Assembly (NCBI RefSeq): GCF_010389155.1
Contig: NC_057768.1
Coordinates: 21,771,966-21,835,965 of the forward strand
Direction of reading: 5' to 3'
DNA from: Erigeron canadensis
Lineage: Eukaryota; Streptophyta; Magnoliopsida; Asterales; Asteraceae
Length of the DNA stretch: 64,000 bases
The position numbers and the translations under genes were made by a program. Shown in pieces: positions 11,028 through 24,649 of this stretch (its first letter is position 1; each line of letters starts with the position of its first letter). The notes below the pieces were generated by a model that saw nothing but the letters and a program-made list of their open reading frames with translations, did not search any database and was not told the origin of the DNA.

Positions 11028-12360
11028 TGCTGGTTGAGATTGTTTGTCACCATCTCCATTTCATCAACAATATAAGATACGAGTATTTAATTGAAGTGGC
11101 CTACATCTAGTGTGTTACCACCTAAACAATAAAAAAATGCGTTCATCATTAATGGAGAACAAAGTGTGACTGTGTACTATATATCTCTATCCAATCTTTG
11201 AATTTTGAGAGATATGAAAACTGTTGGCAAAGTAGATCTGCTCATTGCTTTATGAATTTCGCTTTTTGCTCATCTCAATAATGGCGTTAATTGGATGAAA
11301 CGTTTATAAATAGAGAAGAAAAAAGAACGATGGAGGTGTGCCTTGAAAGACTCGTATGATCTCCAAAATCTGAGTGGTTTTATGTGACAGAATACAGTGT
11401 TGGTGTGTAACATTAGTGTATCTTTGTTTTATAAATTTAAAACTTAGGTGATTTTTACGAGCAACACAATTACTAATTATGCATTGAAAAATTACATAAT
11501 CAGATACATTAGTCATTTTTAAAAATAATTTGTTAATTAAGTTGTTGACTAAGAGAAGTAAAAAAAATCATTCCCATATCAAAATTTGAAAGTATTTAAA
11601 AATTTTTTATAAGGGTATATAGATTTGCAACATTTTTCATGTTTGTTTCCTATTGTATTTGTTGTTATTTATCGGTAGTTTTTTGTAAGATTGTTTTTCT
11701 TACTTCGGTGCTTTTAAATAGTTTGGTAAATTTTTTTTTTGCCATTTCTAACTCAAAATCATGGCGTGTCTTTGGACATAAGGTCATTTCCAATGTTAAT
11801 TACAATATGTCTAAGCATTTTGGTCACCTCAGCGCATCAGCAGACTGTTTTAAAACACTGAATCAACATACTGAAATTATTTTGTCTGCAACCTAACACA
11901 CTGGAATTCAATTTACCTATGTCACATCATCATCCATATTAAATTAAAAACACCTAATGTTATTTAAGAAAAAAGTGTTTACATTTAATAAAATACACAC
12001 TCGCATATATAAATGTTGCTATCAAATTCATTCTGACCACAGATAATATACTACTAGAGTTAAACTTTGACTCAATATACACAAAAAGAAAAATATAAAG
12101 AATAAAGAAATTATTAAACCTTGAGGGTGCACTAATATTGAACGCTTTTAATATGTATGTGGGCATTTTGTTTAAACAAACCGAGTGACATTTTGAACCT
12201 ACAATATTTTGAGGACGCCGGCGTGCACATCAACATGGTTATTCCATTGGGGATACCTATAGGCATGAACATGAGGTATTATATCAGATAGTTTTCAATA
12301 ATGTGTGTTTTAATAATCAAGTGAAACATTTAAATTCATGTTTTACTAATGTGAATCTTT
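11028..12360. other. Intergenic region, no gene seen
   Basis: AT-rich DNA with several open frames of 65-85 codons on both strands that lack recognisable domains or splice context. I consider them chance frames. Confidence 0.45.
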
Positions 12361-12363
12361 TAA

Positions 12364-13027
12364 GGCCTCTGCTTATAGATCGTCCACGCGAGCGTCTTCA
12401 TGGCTTGGGACGCAGGACGTTGTTGGCATGGAGAGTCCTAGCCTTGCGTCTTCGAGCGGGAGTCCTCCCAGAGACTATGAAGGACACGTGAGAGTGGGTA
12501 GCGTGTGGGGTAGGGGCTGTATAAATTATTATTTATTATCATTATTATTATTATTATTATTATGGTAATAGAAAACTATAGAGATAGAAAATTGTATGTA
12601 TAGAACTATAGAAGTTGCAGTGTTTGGAACTTGGAACTTTGGATGGCAATGAAAGAGATAGAGATGACTAGATTCATATTTTTTTATTTATCAAACAAAT
12701 TTATAATTTAGACCCTACATTATTTGATATTTATAAAAATGGTATATTAGTTTGACATTTTAGAAAATATACTCGGGTATGTTAACAATGAAATGATATT
12801 TAAAATGGTATTTTTAATTATGTGTGGTATTTTATTGTTAAATAATGTAATGTGTTTGTTTAATAATAAAATGTGTTTTTGTTAATAAAAAAAAATATAA
12901 AAGAATTGATGATGTGGCGAAAAAGTTCTAAAGAAGTTTGTCTTATAGGCAGGGAGAATCCTGAAGGGAGTCCTGCTGACATGACAGTCAGGACTCTCCA
13001 GGACTCCATTCCTTATAAAAAAAGACC
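12364..13027. mobile_element. PIF/Harbinger-type MITE, 664 bp
   Basis: The left end GGCCTCTGCTTATAG and the reverse complement of the right end, GGTCTTTTTTTATAAGG, form an imperfect inverted repeat. TAA flanks both sides (12361-12363 and 13028-13030). Internal words near the right end (TAATGTGTTTG then AATAATAAAATGTG at about 12848-12875) match the sequence downstream of the transposase gene at 10811-10850. This indicates a shortened relative of the 8991-11024 element rather than an unrelated insertion. It includes an (ATT)n tract at 12533-12562 and repeated GGAGTCCT / AGGACTCC words near both ends. It has no transposase. Confidence 0.65.
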
Positions 13028-13030
13028 TAA

Positions 13031-13619
13031 TTAGATGAAGATCATATTTACCCAAGCCACATAAAACATCTTAGCTTTAGAAACCGGCCACGATCTAAAA
13101 CATTCCAATTATAGCAAACCCCAAGTAGAAGATTACAAGACGGAAAAGGTTAAAAACCGACTATTGTTTTTTTTGACTTGTATCACCCCATGATCCCAAA
13201 CTCTTTTTTCAAGCAAAAATCCGTAAAACAGTGGTTTTGAGCCAAAACACGTGGCATAACTTAATTGGCTATTTTTTCTTTCCTATATTTTTATTAAATA
13301 AAACTTTATAATTATTATTCGGTTAATGAAACGAAAAAAAGAATAATAATAATTAAAAATAGTTAGAAAGAAGAAACAGCGATCACAGATCGAAAACCCA
13401 CCCACCAAAATCAAACAAACAGGATTTTAGAGATAAACAACTACTACTTCTACTACCAGTATTATTTTTTATTTTATATTATTTTTATTTGATTGAATTT
13501 TGATAAATAACATTTTAGATATTTGTGATCTGAAGAAGATCGGTGGGTGGGGGATTTGATTTTATAAAATAATAATATCAAATATCAAATAGAAGAAGAA
13601 GAAAGAAGAAGAAAAAAAA
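13031..13619 (+). promoter_or_regulatory. Promoter and 5' leader region of the TOL gene
   Basis: This lies between a MITE and the TOL start codon. The last 60 bp form a purine-rich AGAAGAAGAAGAAAG tract directly before the ATG, typical of plant 5' leaders. Stretches such as AAACCCACCCACCAAAATC at about 13396-13414 may belong to the leader. The transcription start cannot be fixed from sequence alone. Confidence 0.4.
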
Positions 13620-16600
13620 ATGGTGAATTCAATGGTGGAAAGAGCAACAAGCAGTATGTTAATTGGGCCTGATTGGGCCATGAATACTGAGATCTGCGAT
13701 ATCTGCAACCACGATCCTGCGTCAGTATCCCTTCCTTTATTCTTTTTATCTCCAATTTGTTTTATTAATTATTAGTGTTATGATTATGAATTTATTCCAG
13801 TTAGTTGTTTAGTGAATTGAAATTGGGAACTTATATATGTTTTGCTTACTTTATTTATCTGGACTTCTAGATTGTTCTCATCCCTGCCTCTCACTTATAT
13901 TTGAGGCGGTTTCCGTCGGCCCGGCCGACATTGTTTTGTTATCGACTGGTATAAATGTGATTGATAGTATTTTGTATAGTCATTAGTGCAATCGTCTCCA
14001 CACAGCTTAATACCTTCACGTTTCTCGTCAACTAGAATTTACATTTTAATGAACTTGGATTACGGTAGGGGAAGAAGGAAAATAAAAGCCTGATACATAT
14101 GCAAGGGCGTTAACCAATAGAATAGTTTGTAGCTTGCGTGCAACTTAGTCTATGGTTTTTCAATATCCCAATCGATTCTCTTCTTTATCAATCGTAAGTA
14201 TACAATGTATCATAATCAGATGAAAATCTAACTATATCAAAGCTGACTTATGGATGTCCCAGTTCACGGTGTTTGTTTATTATGAAAGTACATTTAGGAA
14301 ATCCGTGGCTTGAATGGTAGTCCTTATGAGTTCACAATGGGACCTTTTGGATATTTTTGTTTCCGACATATAGACTGTAGAGCGCAACTAGGTGGTCCTT
14401 GCTTTGAATAGTAGCTCTTTAGGAATTATGGATTTTGGGGAATATTATAGCACATTGGTTCTCATGAAGCAGCCAATGGAATAGGGAACATAAATGGTTC
14501 GCTAAATATAACTATCAACATATCTGCTAACCCGAAGCCTTCCATTTGGCTTCTGTAATTGGATGTGTTGAAAGCCAACCTAGTTAGCATAGTATCATCT
14601 GCTTCGGTACAGTTCCTAAACTCATTCACGCTTTGATGGATCCTTGGAGCTGTTTAGAAACATTAAACTCACAATGAAATCATCTTGTTTATAAAGTAGT
14701 AGCCCAGCTTATAATGCTGTTTTTTAGTTTGCCTTAGGTATGTGCATAATAAGTGAGACAAAAACCCTGAATCACTGGCACTCTTGTCCCTAACCTCTTG
14801 TCCCTAATCTATTCTAGTATTCTCTTCCTGTTTTAGAGGCAATTGCCCAATATCGGTTCTTTATTTCTGCAAAAAATTGTCTTAGATTCTGAGATAGTCT
14901 CATGTCCAAAATGGTTCATACTGAAATCGTGTTCCCAGCCATAAGCTTTTGATTTCTTTTTGTTTACATGTCTTATTGAACTTCTGTGATATGTCATGCT
15001 AATATGCTATAGTACTGAACATAAGAAGAATACCTACGTAGGTACATGCCTACATGGTCTTTATCCTGGTCTCCACTTCCATGTGTTGATATATATATGG
15101 CTTCTTCACTTTTTCTTTTTCCGATTCCATTTTCACCATGTTACTTGCTTTGAAAAATGTACTGAATGCATCCAATGGATGAGGAGATTCTGCAAGATTT
15201 TCTACTTCTCTTTGGCACAAAGACTCATGTAGTCCCCCCCTTGATGCATATTCCTCTTTTCTTTGCGCCACTGTACTTCTAAGTACCATCCCTGCTGGCA
15301 TATGAAGAATCATTATCCAGCTCTCTCTTTCTCTATCTGCTTCTCTATCTTTGCTAGCAATAATTCTAGCTTGCCTTTCTATGTAATATTCTCTTTTGGT
15401 GCTCGTGATTGTGGAGGACAGGCTCTAACCATGTTAGGATCTACTATCTTGCTTGTTTATGTTTGACCATGTCTTACCAACTGCTGCTATTCCATGCTGG
15501 AATTTTTCCCAGTATTAACTTGCTGACAGCCTGACATCGTAAGGTTACCATGCTCATGCACTTGCTCCCTTGGCAGCTCTATGGTGTTTGATATCTTGGC
15601 CAGCTGCCTGACAAGTATCACATCTTGGAGGTCAAATTATCATCTTGTGTTCTGGAACCCGAAAAATCCTCTACATTGATTTATGTTGATGTCAACCTCA
15701 GGTAAAATCATTTTCTGGCCAACACATAATCCACAAGATTGCTTTCGGTCTACTTTGCCCTTTGTTGATATAGCGAATGTTGGGCATGGTATTGAATTTC
15801 ACTCTCTATCCAACAGATTGGGTTCCAGACACCACAATATTATATGTGACTGAGCTTCGGCTTGAGGTATATCAGAATTTTTCTGCACTACGCCTATTAT
15901 CCTCCTTATATCAGCCTTCAGCACTTCATTTTCATTATAATTAAGTGACTGTTGAACCTTGTGTCTACCATAACTGTATGAGTAGTTTCATTTAGAAATC
16001 TACTTACCCCTGTGTTGGTGCCAGGCTGTAGCTCATGAAAGTAAATGTTTTTGCTGGTATGTTTGTCTTGGGCAGCATCTTACATTCATTGGCTTTGTTT
16101 CTGACCTTGGCTGTCTTCTAGAAGCATGAAGCATCATAATCTTCACCATTCGGAGTTTGTCATTGCATGATATTTGAGAAATGGGAATGGTTGATGTGGA
16201 AGGTGGATCCTTGGGGGACTACATATAACTTTTGCTGAATGTCAGGCAAGAGTAAGCGAGTTACGGTCACCTTTTAGTTTTAAGCGAAGAGGGTGGCTGT
16301 TATTGTCTCCATGAGTTTATAAATATTTGATTCACCTCTTGTGTGGAGGTTTAGCCAGATTGATGTACTATGCTCCCGTATCTCCATCTTAATATTCATA
16401 ACGTGGGCTAATACTGCGATTCCACATATATACCTATGCTTTTTAAATTCTAAATAATAATCACAATTAATAAGACAAATGTATATATATACATACACAT
16501 CTATGTGCTCTTTCTGGCTGATATATTTGTCGCTGCTAGTCACTCTCTTAATTTTTGATAGCATCTGTGTAGTCAATTTCGGTGGTATACCGGTAGTATT

Positions 16601-19600
16601 TCGGTTTTTGGTCCTCCACTGGTATACCGGTATAGATTTTTGTCCAAAATTTCGGTACCGAGATTTTTGGTGAAATTTACCGAAATCTCACCGAAATTGG
16701 TCAAATTTCGATGGTATACCAGTTTTTCAGATTTTTTATATTTTATATTTAATTATTTTTGTCCAAACTAACCAACAACATAAGAAACACTCAATTTTTC
16801 AAGTATTAACACTAATCTATCAAATATCGACACTTTTAAGCTTGACTTTGATATTTAGATTGAGTATTAACTTATATAATTGCAATCTTTTTGGTATATA
16901 TATAATTGTATATAATATTTTTCATAATATTAAGATTACCGAAATGCCACTGAAATACCACTGAAATAACCGATATTTCAAATACCAGTCCTTGATCGAT
17001 ACACCGAAGTTTTGGTCCTTAACTACTTAGGATAGCATGTCCTGCGAATATGACTCTTTCTTTTGGTTGATCATGTTTAGTGCCAAAAAACCCCAGATAG
17101 ATACATATATCAAATACATGACTTCTTCGAAAAACTTTATACAGGAATATGTTAGGATTTCTATAATTTCTTTGTGGATGAGTTCTATGTTTATGAGGTG
17201 GTTTGTCAATTGTCAAGAATTCTTTTGTGGGTTATACATAAATTGCCTTGTGCTTTCCAAACTTCTCAGTAGCTTGCATAACTTGCATGAAGTGAAGGGA
17301 TGTACACTAAGTAGTTAGTTACTAAAATAGCGGTATAACGGTCAAGGTTCGATATATGATATATCTATACTATATTATAAAGGAGATCTTCCCTGTTTAC
17401 ATTTTAAGTTTCAACATTTACATTCCCAAAATGCCCATATTTCAATTCTATATTTACCTAACACCCTTTCTCTCTCCTCAAATCTCAACCAATCATTTTT
17501 TTTTCTCTCCTCCATAAATCATTTCTTCCTCCAATTCATTCAAAATCTTTTATCTCAAAAATCGTACATTGATAAATTATAAAAATTATATGGGTGTTCT
17601 TAAAATTTCATGCTCTTTCATTAGAGATGTCATTCGATATATTTTCAACGAATTTTTAAATCCGAGGGCGGAGCCCGTACGGCTAAGGTATTTGGCTATC
17701 ACACTCTATGACCTATCACCCCCGTCATCTCACCGCCGCAATGCGCGGGTACTTGCTCTCGTCAGTTATAGCGGTGATATAGCAGTGGTATAGCGGTACT
17801 AAAAATATTATGCAATATCTATATATTTAATATTTAATACTTAATACTTAATATATTTAATAAAAATATCACAAGTCTTTCAAAATGTCAATTTTTGATG
17901 GGTTTAATAGAAGTCCAAGGGGTGTTATGTAGTTAACTATCACGATTTCTGTGATGCTTCTGATCCTATCTTCATCTTTCCCATCTAGACTTTCTTCTAC
18001 TACCTCTAAATCTATGAAATCTTTATTTTCCAAATCAATTATGCTATTGTAAACCTTTTTTAAGTCTTAAAATCTATTACTATGAACAAAACCTTGAATA
18101 GCAGTGATATCACCGCTATTTAGAAATCAAAATATCGGAGTGATAGCGGTAAATAGCGCCGATAATAGCGGAACTGCTATTTTGACCGCTATTTTTCCTT
18201 ATATAGCGCTGCTATTAACTACATAGGATGTGCATAAGAATGAAAGCATGTTAATCCATGTGGTATTAACATTAATGGAATTGTTGATATAGAATAAAAT
18301 CATTTTTGTTTTTGGACTCTCTATATGGCTGTTAATCCATGTGGTATTAACATTAATGGAATTGTTTATTCAGGCAAGCCAAGGATGTTGTGAAAGGCAT
18401 AAAAAAACGTCTTGGAAGCAAGAATCCAAAAGCTCAGCTTCTTGCGTTAACTGTAAGCACAAAAACTACTTTGTTTATCTGTGTAGAATTTTTACCAGTC
18501 ACAATTAGATAGACTCAATCTCTAGTTATTCTTGAGCATTACTAGTTTGTTGCTTTCGAAGTTTGTAATTACACCTTGTTGAGTTATCCTACCTAATTAC
18601 TTGTATACCCTTTTTCCTTTCATGTTATATCTTCCATGTGATACTAATATAAATTCTAATTATCTTGTATATTAAAACAACTATTATAAACAACTATATG
18701 ATTTCATGTCCACTAACTATAAATTCTTTTTGAACAAAGAATAACATTAATAATTTCAATTTATGTAATTTATCTTCTTTAAAAACACAAATTAAGGAGA
18801 ATTTTATGGTTCCAAAGAATAACATTAATAATTCGATTTTTCCCCCATTAAGTATGTACACTCATGAAATTGAGTATGTCAAATCTTAAGAGTTAAAATA
18901 TACCATCCTACGCAAGTGTGGCACCAATCCTAATATGTTTTTCATAATTTAGAGGTCTTACCATATATTAAACATGTCACTGGATCTGCAGAAGGGGGAG
19001 GGTGAATGATGCTCAAACCTGTCTATGACGAAGAAAGGGGTTGCCTTCACTTTCTTCTCTCACTATGTCCGTTTTTCTTTTTTTTTTTTTTTTGAATTTG
19101 GTCATCGTTGTTTTCAGATGTCCGCTGTATAATAAGTTTCAAAAGCTTGATTTATAGATGCCAAACTTTCTTGGTTTCCGCCCGAAGTTTATAAGATGAT
19201 TGAAATATGAACAGTGTTGTTTACTTTCCATGTTATTAGAGAAATATAATTATAATTATCTTGATTTTTAGATAGTTTTAATTTTGGTTATATAATGAAA
19301 TTTATAGTTTGAGATAACCTTGGGTCAACAATTAGCAATCGTGATTGGCTTTCAATTGTATATTTTTATTTGCAAGCTTTTATTATCAATCAATAGAATG
19401 GCATTATATTCTATTTATTCTTTAGTTTACAAGAATAATCAATAGAATGGCATTATATTCTATTTATTTTTTCGTTTACAAGAAGAGTTCTTCTTATCTG
19501 CTTTTGTTTTATCTGTTTGTGGGACTTGATGTGTAAGAATCTGATCGGAACTACACCAACTTCCTTTCAAAGTTGTTTACCCAGTAGTCAGTACTGCTTT

Positions 19601-22600
19601 TTAGAGCAGTATCTGTTTTCAGTGTATTCTCATAAAAAATTTCAATTTTCTATTGTGTTTAAGCTTTTGGAAACAATTATGAAGAACTGCGGAGATTTTG
19701 TCCATATGCATGTAGCTGAGCGAGATCTGCTTCATGAGATGGTGAAAATAGTTAAGAAAAAGGTTAGGGCTTGCTTAAGTATCATGTTTTGTTTACATCC
19801 ATCGGTATTTTGTAACATGACATGATCTTCTTAGTTGCAGCCTGATTTTCATGTAAAAGAGAAGATCTTAATTCTAATAGATACTTGGCAAGAAGCTTTT
19901 GGAGGGGCAAGAGCAAGGTATCCTCAGTATTACGCAGCATACCATGAGTTATTGGTAAGTGCTCTGAGAAAAAATATGGCATATATGTTCAGTATCTTTT
20001 GGAACACTCTACTTTGGCTTCTAAGATTGGACTTGATTACCTTTTTCAGCGTCTAGGGGCAGTATTTCCTCAGAAGTCTGACAGACCAGCACCTGTCTTG
20101 ACAAACCCACAAACACAGACCAGGTCATCATATGGAAATAATCCAGAAAATGGGAATGCAGCAGCTGAGTCGTCTGCGGACGCTGAGTTTCCATCTTTAA
20201 GGTATTTTATAAAGTCCTTTTCTGGCTTTTTTTTTCCTGCAGATGTTTCAAGATGACTGTTATTAGCTGTTCATTGATATTCTGATTGTTTGTTAATATT
20301 TGCTTGCTTGAGTATCAGTACCTGATAGTCTGATACTGTATACTGAGTAGCTGTGAATTTGCACTAGATGTGAAGTTATATGATAATGTTGCTAAATACG
20401 TGTGAAGTTATATGATAATGTTGCTAAATACGCCTATGTGTATATAGGAAATTTCAGTAATGTCCGTAAGCACATGCCCAACCAGTAATCTATGAATGGG
20501 TAATCCTGTTATAGTGTATGCCATGTATCAAGACAAGCAGTGTCTCTGTTAGAAGCATTATGTTTGAATTATATTAACGTGTTAGCTTTCTCTCCTTGTT
20601 GCTTTAATCATCATCTACAATTCTACAGTACACTTCAAAGTCTTTTTCTCTCCATATACATTTTTTTTGAATTGTAGAAACAGTTTCTGTAAGCGACGTG
20701 GGAGTTGGACCAGCAAAAGTTCTTGGGGAATGTCTACATTTTTTTTCTTCCTTATATGTTTTTCACGCATTCCAAAGCTTAAATAAATATAAAAAATCAG
20801 AAGAATCAAAAAAGTAAAGTATAGACTCTTGAAGTATAGATATCTTCAGAAAGACTCATTTGCATATATTTTACAATCATATATCTTCAAATATATCTTT
20901 ATAGTGTTGTCTAAAAGGTATATGGAGTCGCCAAGGGGAGTTGTCACTGTATGTTTGTGACAAATATTTCTTTTAGTCTTTTGATGTAACGGAACATCAC
21001 CTTGATCTGTCACCATTTGATATGTGTGTCTGAAATGAGAAATTGACAACTATGCATCTCTTTTTCAATGGTTTCTGCACCATCTTATACATAGTTGTCT
21101 TCATTCTTGTAGTTTGTTGATCAATTTCTTTATTCTGTGTCTGTTAAAAATTTTTCCTTTTAGCTTGACCGAGCTCCAGAATGCACGTGGTATCATGGAT
21201 GTCCTTGCAGAAATGTTGAGTGCAATAGATCCAGAAAAGAATGAGGTAAAGTGCATAACTGAAATTGTGATGTAATTATTATTTTGTTTTGGTGTATCTA
21301 TTGTTGTGGCTTATCTTGTAGCTAAATCATGAAGAGCTACATGGTTACTATATCCATTTTTTTTAATAATCACTAAACGTTGTTATTCATGCATTTTTGT
21401 GATACTTATGTATAATAACTGAGCCTCCATTTGTGTATTGGGTTCAGGGGCTCAGGCAAGAGGTCATCGTAGACTTGGTGGACCAGTGTCGTACCTACAA
21501 ACAAAGAGTGGTACACCTTGTGAACTCAACTTCGTAAGGCCTTTTATACAACTTTTCTCACCACATTTTGCATCAACATGAGCTTCTCCTAACTTTCATA
21601 AATGCTTGTGTCATTTATTTTTGTTTTATTTTTATCATCGTTTGTTCCAAGCTATATTTATGGCCACTGATGACTTCTCTCATTGCATCATGCTTCAACA
21701 TCTTGCCATGGAAACTTAGAAGTCATATAGAACGACATATGATGCTAGAGTGTTGATCTTTTCATTTTTGTGGTGTTTACTTTAAAATCTATCTGTGCAG
21801 TTAATGAATGGAACAGTTTGACTTTTTGTGGATACACTTACATTCTAGTTTTTAACTGTGACAGGGACGAATCACTATTATGTCAGGGTTTAGCTTTGAA
21901 TGATGACCTGCAGCGGGTTCTATCTAAGCATGAATCACTTGTTTCTGGAACTCCTGTTCCATCAGAAAGTTCAAAGCCTGAAACCAGTAAAGCATTGGTA
22001 CCTGTTGATTCTCCTCTTATTGATACAGGAGACACCACACAACCTACACCAAGGTAATCAACTATTTATGTTCTTCCCTTTCAAAAAGTATCATTTTGGC
22101 CTACATGCAAATGTTTCATCATCGAAATTGGAGCAGGCGAAAAGCTGTGTCTTTTTCTTTCCTTTTTTTATAGGTTAGTTATAATAGTATGTTGTTAGTG
22201 GGCTATAACATTGCTGCTTAAGTATATATGATCTCCATTGTATGCAGGTCTACCCCTGACAGTGGTGGTGTTGCAGACTTACTTGCTATAACTCCAGTTA
22301 CAACAAATGACCCCTCAGCAGAAACTCCAGCAAAAGTCAGCCCCAAGTTTGACCTTTTGAGTGGTGATGACTTCAGCTCACCAACACCTGAAAATTCCCT
22401 AGCTATTGTACCAATGGGTGAACCTGAGTCTACTACTTCTGTATCTCAGAACAATGCCTTGGCCCTTGTTGATATGCTTTCACAAAATAGTATGCCAAGT
22501 GTTCCGGCTGGACAAGCATTTTCTTCACCTCAATTTCAACAGCCCCAAAATTTTCCATCTAATCAATCTCCACTATATACAAATGGTAATACCCCAAACA

Positions 22601-23699
22601 CTGTGCCACCAGCCCAATATGAGCATCAAACACCATTTAACCAAGGAGCTACTTCATCATGGAATGGGCATGTATCTCAACAGCCGTCATTGCAGGATCC
22701 ACCTCAACCATCTTATGGTAAGTAAAAACTATGTATTGTGGATTCATCGTCCCATGTCAATAAAATTACATCAGATATTGCTTACTTTTGGCGTAAATGT
22801 CTTTGCTACGGAGATAAATAGGGGGTGATGAGGTAACCAACTATGAAAGGTTCAGTCAGGAAGGGAATCAGGACAATATCATAAACAATTATCGCATCGG
22901 TTATATATGCGAAAACAGTTAGCTGATACCAAAGTTAGAAATAGAATTTAAGAGGTTGTGGAACACATGATTATGCCATGAGTGACTTCTAAGACAACCC
23001 CTATTCATTCTAGCTAATCTTTTTAGTTTAACTGATTGACTCATTATGAATTAAAATAAAATCCAAATTTACCACCTTCTATAGTAAATTGGATGAAGTT
23101 GCTTCATATAGCTCCAAGTATTAAGCTCTTTGAGTGCTATAATAGGTGCTCCGACAAGCGATGGACTACCACCGCCACCCTGGGAATCTCAGACAACAGA
23201 TGATAATCCATCAGGAGGTCCTCAATACTCACAGCAGCAAGGGCTACAACCCAACGATCAGGGACTGAACATGTACATGCAGCAGCCAATTACTAACAAC
23301 CATCTTCCGGCATTGAACAGCCAGGCTGTCTACCCTCAACAACAATTTCAAGGACAACAAATGATGGGTATGATTCCGCAGCAACAAATTCAACCTCAAA
23401 TGTATCCTCAACAGATGGCTCAGCAAATAGCTCAGCAAATGTACCCTAATCATATGCCACAGCCCTACGGCTATGTCAACAATTACGGATACGGTTATGG
23501 ATATGGCCCGCAGCAAAATGCTCAGTTTGTTGATCAAAGAATGTCTGGGTTATCTCTCAACACTGGTACAGTTTACACAGGTCCGTCTATGGCTAATGCA
23601 TCGTATGTACATGTGCCATCCGGAAAGCCTATGAAGGCAGAAGACAAACTTTTTGGAGACTTGGTTGATTTCTCCAAAGTTAAGTCAAACAAAAGCTGA
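13620..23699 (+). CDS. TOL9: TOM1-like VHS-GAT protein (TOL9-like), ten exons
   Basis: Coding exons: 13620-13720, 18374-18452, 19664-19762, 19841-19954, 20050-20201, 21164-21245, 21448-21533, 21865-22053, 22248-22717 and 23146-23699. All junctions are GT-AG, phases agree, and the total is 1926 nt or 641 residues. Residues about 8-137 form a VHS domain ([35 protein letters not shown]). Residues about 175-265 form a GAT domain ([33 protein letters not shown]). The rest is a Pro/Gln-rich disordered tail ending in [15 protein letters not shown]. Plant TOL proteins bind ubiquitinated plasma-membrane cargo and pass it to ESCRT for vacuolar degradation, acting at the plasma membrane and early endosomes. 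The start [11 protein letters not shown] and the segment EICD..NHDP resemble Arabidopsis TOL9 (At4g32760) more than TOL6, judged from memory. At 641 residues it is shorter than I recall for Arabidopsis TOL9, mostly in the tail. Intron 1 is 4.65 kb and repeat-laden. Confidence 0.9.
16575..17012. repeat. ACCGAAAT/GGTATACCGG repeat element inside TOL intron 1
   Basis: The left part (16580-16720) has many copies of CGGTATACC, TTTCGGT and ACCGAAATT. The right part (16935-17005) has ACCGAAATGCCACTG, ACCACTGAAATAACCG and ACACCGAAG. The two ends are roughly inverted relative to each other around an AT-rich middle. It looks like a non-coding element whose ends are made of a short palindromic word. No target duplication was found. 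Confidence 0.4.
17318..18226. repeat. TAGCGGT-bounded element with nested Helitron-like insert
   Basis: The left end reads AGTTACTAAAATAGCGG then TATAACGGTCAAGG; the right end carries the inverted words CTATTTTGACCGCTAT and AGCGCTGCTATTAACT. TAGCGGT words recur at 17765-17800 and 18105-18215. Between about 17364 and 17764 lies a different insert. It begins TCTATACTATATTATAAAGG and ends with a GC-rich hairpin region (ACCGCCGCAATGCGCGGGT), both typical of plant Helitron families, but its last bases do not form a clean CTRR. The nesting is inferred because the TAGCGG words resume directly after the insert. Confidence 0.4.
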
Positions 23700-24649
23700 T
23701 AATAGTATGTTACCGTATGATTTATCGCCCTATATACTTGCTTTTTTTTTTTTTTTTTTTTTCTTTTTTATAAAAATCCTTTTTAATCTTTGATTAACAT
23801 TTTTAGTTTATATTCTTGTTTCCAGGCTTTATATTTGTTTCCAAATTTTATTTTCCTTGGATTTATGTACATTACATGTTTGAGGGGAGAACATATGCGA
23901 GCTGAAAACACCGCTTTCCAATAAGGTCTATATTTGTTTTGTGCTGGTTTTCATATTGTTTCATCTGTCTGGAATTTCTGTATAAAACATTTGACTTCAT
24001 TCTTATAACCGAACCTTCTAGTTCAGTTTCATACTTATTGTTTGTTAATACTATCCGTTTTCTCTTGGTCTCGATGTCTTAACAAGAGATGCCATTTTTG
24101 TAGTTCCCGAGCAATAGAGTTATAAACACAAATATTTTCACACACGCTTTGCATGCTGCTAGATCTGCTGTAAACTCGTTTAGAACTCAAAAAATCTAGT
24201 GAATTTTGATATTTGAATATGAATTTTTGACTTCACCTTCTTCTATTGGTAGACTGGTATCTATTTTATCTTTGTTGGGTCACTATACAGTCTTATGGTA
24301 CATGGTGCTACATATTATACATGTTAGATACCAGGTAACTTGGAACTTAAATTCGGTGGACTTTTTGTAGACCAACAAATGTATTAGGTTTGTTGTGTTT
24401 ATTTTTATAGACATCAATAGATTGGATGTTCTTCTATAAACATCTTAGGACTTACATCTTTGTTTCTTTATGCCTTGGTTTTTTTCTCTATAATAGAGAT
24501 GCAAGGTTCACTCGCAAGTTGTAAATATACACATGGGAATTTGATATATTCGCAAGGGATATATAGACTGATGATGTAATTGAGGCAGCCTAAAGACAAC
24601 TTGAAAAGAAAAGGATCAGCTTATTAGTGATATTAACAAAATTATACAA
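23700..24649. other. Convergent intergenic region
   Basis: This holds the 3' flanks of the TOL gene (plus) and the gulonolactone oxidase-like gene (minus). A poly-T tract lies at about 23741-23762. No additional gene is seen. Confidence 0.5.

Larger units (their letters stand above)
13721..18373 (+). other. TOL gene intron 1 (4.65 kb), repeat-rich
   Basis: Donor GTCAGT at 13721 and acceptor TTTATTCAG ending at 18373. It contains no exon that I can recognise. The stretch 16585-17010 is built from repeated ACCGAAAT and GGTATACCGG words; 17318-18226 is bounded by TAGCGG-type inverted words. The other introns are 77 to 1211 bp. Confidence 0.75.

Noticed and set aside
12303..12491. Arg/Leu-rich 62-codon frame
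   Set aside because: It lies across the left end of a MITE; the composition comes from GC-rich subterminal repeats.
22406..22828. 140-codon frame overlapping TOL exon 9
   Set aside because: It is an out-of-frame reading of the TOL exon; the in-frame reading joins exons 8 and 10 in phase.
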